Below are positions 63,749 through 64,000 of a DNA stretch of 64,000 bases, one piece after another. The stretch covers positions 1-64,000 of the forward strand of contig NZ_AZDU01000004.1 of NCBI RefSeq assembly GCF_001434815.1. The letters run 5' to 3'. The translations under genes were made by a program, and so were the position numbers. The stretch is from Lactobacillus equicursoris DSM 19284 = JCM 14600 = CIP 110162. Its GTDB lineage: Bacteria > Bacillota > Bacilli > Lactobacillales > Lactobacillaceae. The notes under the pieces are model-generated. The model was not told the DNA's origin. It was given only the letters and a program-made list of their open reading frames with translations, and searched no databases. How positions within the stretch are numbered: the stretch's first letter is position 1; every line of letters starts with the position of its first letter.

Positions 63749-63749
63749 C

Positions 63750-64000
63750 TTATTTCAAATCTTCACCGTTTGAAGCGATCACCTTTTGATACCAATAGTA
63801 GGAATCCTTGACCGACCGCTTGAAGCTGCCCTGGCCGTGGTTGTCAGCGTCGACGTAGATCTGGCCGTAGCGCTTCGCCATCTCGCCTTCGCCGTTTGAC
63901 ACCATGTCCACGCAACCCCAGTAGAGGTAGCCCATCAGGTCCACCCCATCCAGCTCAACGGCGTCCTTCATGGACTGGATGTTGACCCGCATATAGTCGA
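63750..64000 (-). CDS. Glycoside hydrolase family 1 (6-phospho-beta-glucosidase type), C-terminal part
   Basis: The last 80-odd codons of a GH1 enzyme lie in the window. DGVDLMGYLYWGCVDMVS and the family-conserved KRYGQIYVDAD are followed by SVKDSYYWYQKVIASNGEDL. The Lys-Arg-Tyr-Gly phosphate-binding region is characteristic of 6-phospho-beta-glucosidases and -galactosidases, which act on PTS-imported sugars. The frame continues past the window end (DYMRVN...), so the ATG at 63992 is internal and the gene is partial here. Confidence 0.9.
   Translation of the reverse strand, partial: DYMRVNIQSMKDAVELDGVDLMGYLYWGCVDMVSNGEGEMAKRYGQIYVDADNHGQGSFKRSVKDSYYWYQKVIASNGEDLK

Noticed and set aside
1-64000. 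CRISPR array, tRNA or rRNA genes
   Set aside because: No regularly spaced direct repeats, tRNA cloverleaf signatures or rRNA sequences were seen in the window. RNase P RNA is the only structural RNA recognised.

Overview
The window looks like a chromosomal segment of a Lactobacillus delbrueckii-type lactic acid bacterium. This is inferred from protein content and style: GC-rich third codon positions, a complete lower mevalonate pathway cluster, a Firmicute-type fab/acc operon, XerS, RexA/RexB-like AddAB, RNase P RNA next to gpsB, and several DNA-repair enzymes that lack the iron-sulfur cysteines of their families. No database search was possible, so the species is a judgement.

Layout. 1-3650 is a small accessory region: a FimB-sized tyrosine recombinase flanked by 19-bp inverted repeats, an LRV/HEAT-like repeat protein with an unknown partner, and a Sel1-repeat protein. 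3670-8700 holds glycerate kinase, xerS, and pyrB-pyrC behind a PyrR-type attenuator. 8800-13700 holds a frameshifted nitroreductase, a histidine phosphatase, serC-serA behind a serine-rich leader-peptide attenuator, and degV. 13890-17300 holds rqcH and a DUF711/ACT pair. 17430-25080 is one long minus-strand operon: a membrane protein, fhs, lspA, rluD, carA, carB. 25230-35680 contains a phosphoesterase, an rRNA methyltransferase, rnpB, gpsB, ypsA, recU-pbp1A, nth, dnaD, asnS and a YpmB-like protein. 35680-45740 holds dinG, addA and addB. 45875-49950 holds mvk-mvaD-mvaK2-fni. 50030-60190 is mainly the fatty-acid operon fabH-acpP-fabD-fabG-fabF-accB-fabZ-accC-accD-accA-fabI-birA. 60515-64000 holds asnA, a DUF975 membrane protein, an alpha/beta-hydrolase relic, an AT-rich DUF2207-like protein, and the end of a GH1 glycosidase gene that runs out of the window.

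The observations most worth a second look are these. (1) Full-length, uninterrupted carA and carB products have lost the glutaminase Cys and His and the metal/ATP residues of both ATP-grasp sites, while pyrB and pyrC keep theirs. (2) A 21-codon leader peptide with seven Ser codons and mutually exclusive hairpins precedes serC-serA. (3) The short recombinase is bounded by inverted repeats and has a 32-bp near-perfect palindrome upstream. (4) Nth, AddB/RexB and DinG all lack Fe-S cluster cysteines. (5) A nitroreductase appears broken by an 11-bp deletion that can be reconstructed from the sequence.

Metabolic reading. The cell makes isoprenoids from mevalonate, fatty acids by type II FAS, and serine from 3-phosphoglycerate. 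It may depend on carbamoyl phosphate from a source other than the CarAB-like pair seen here.
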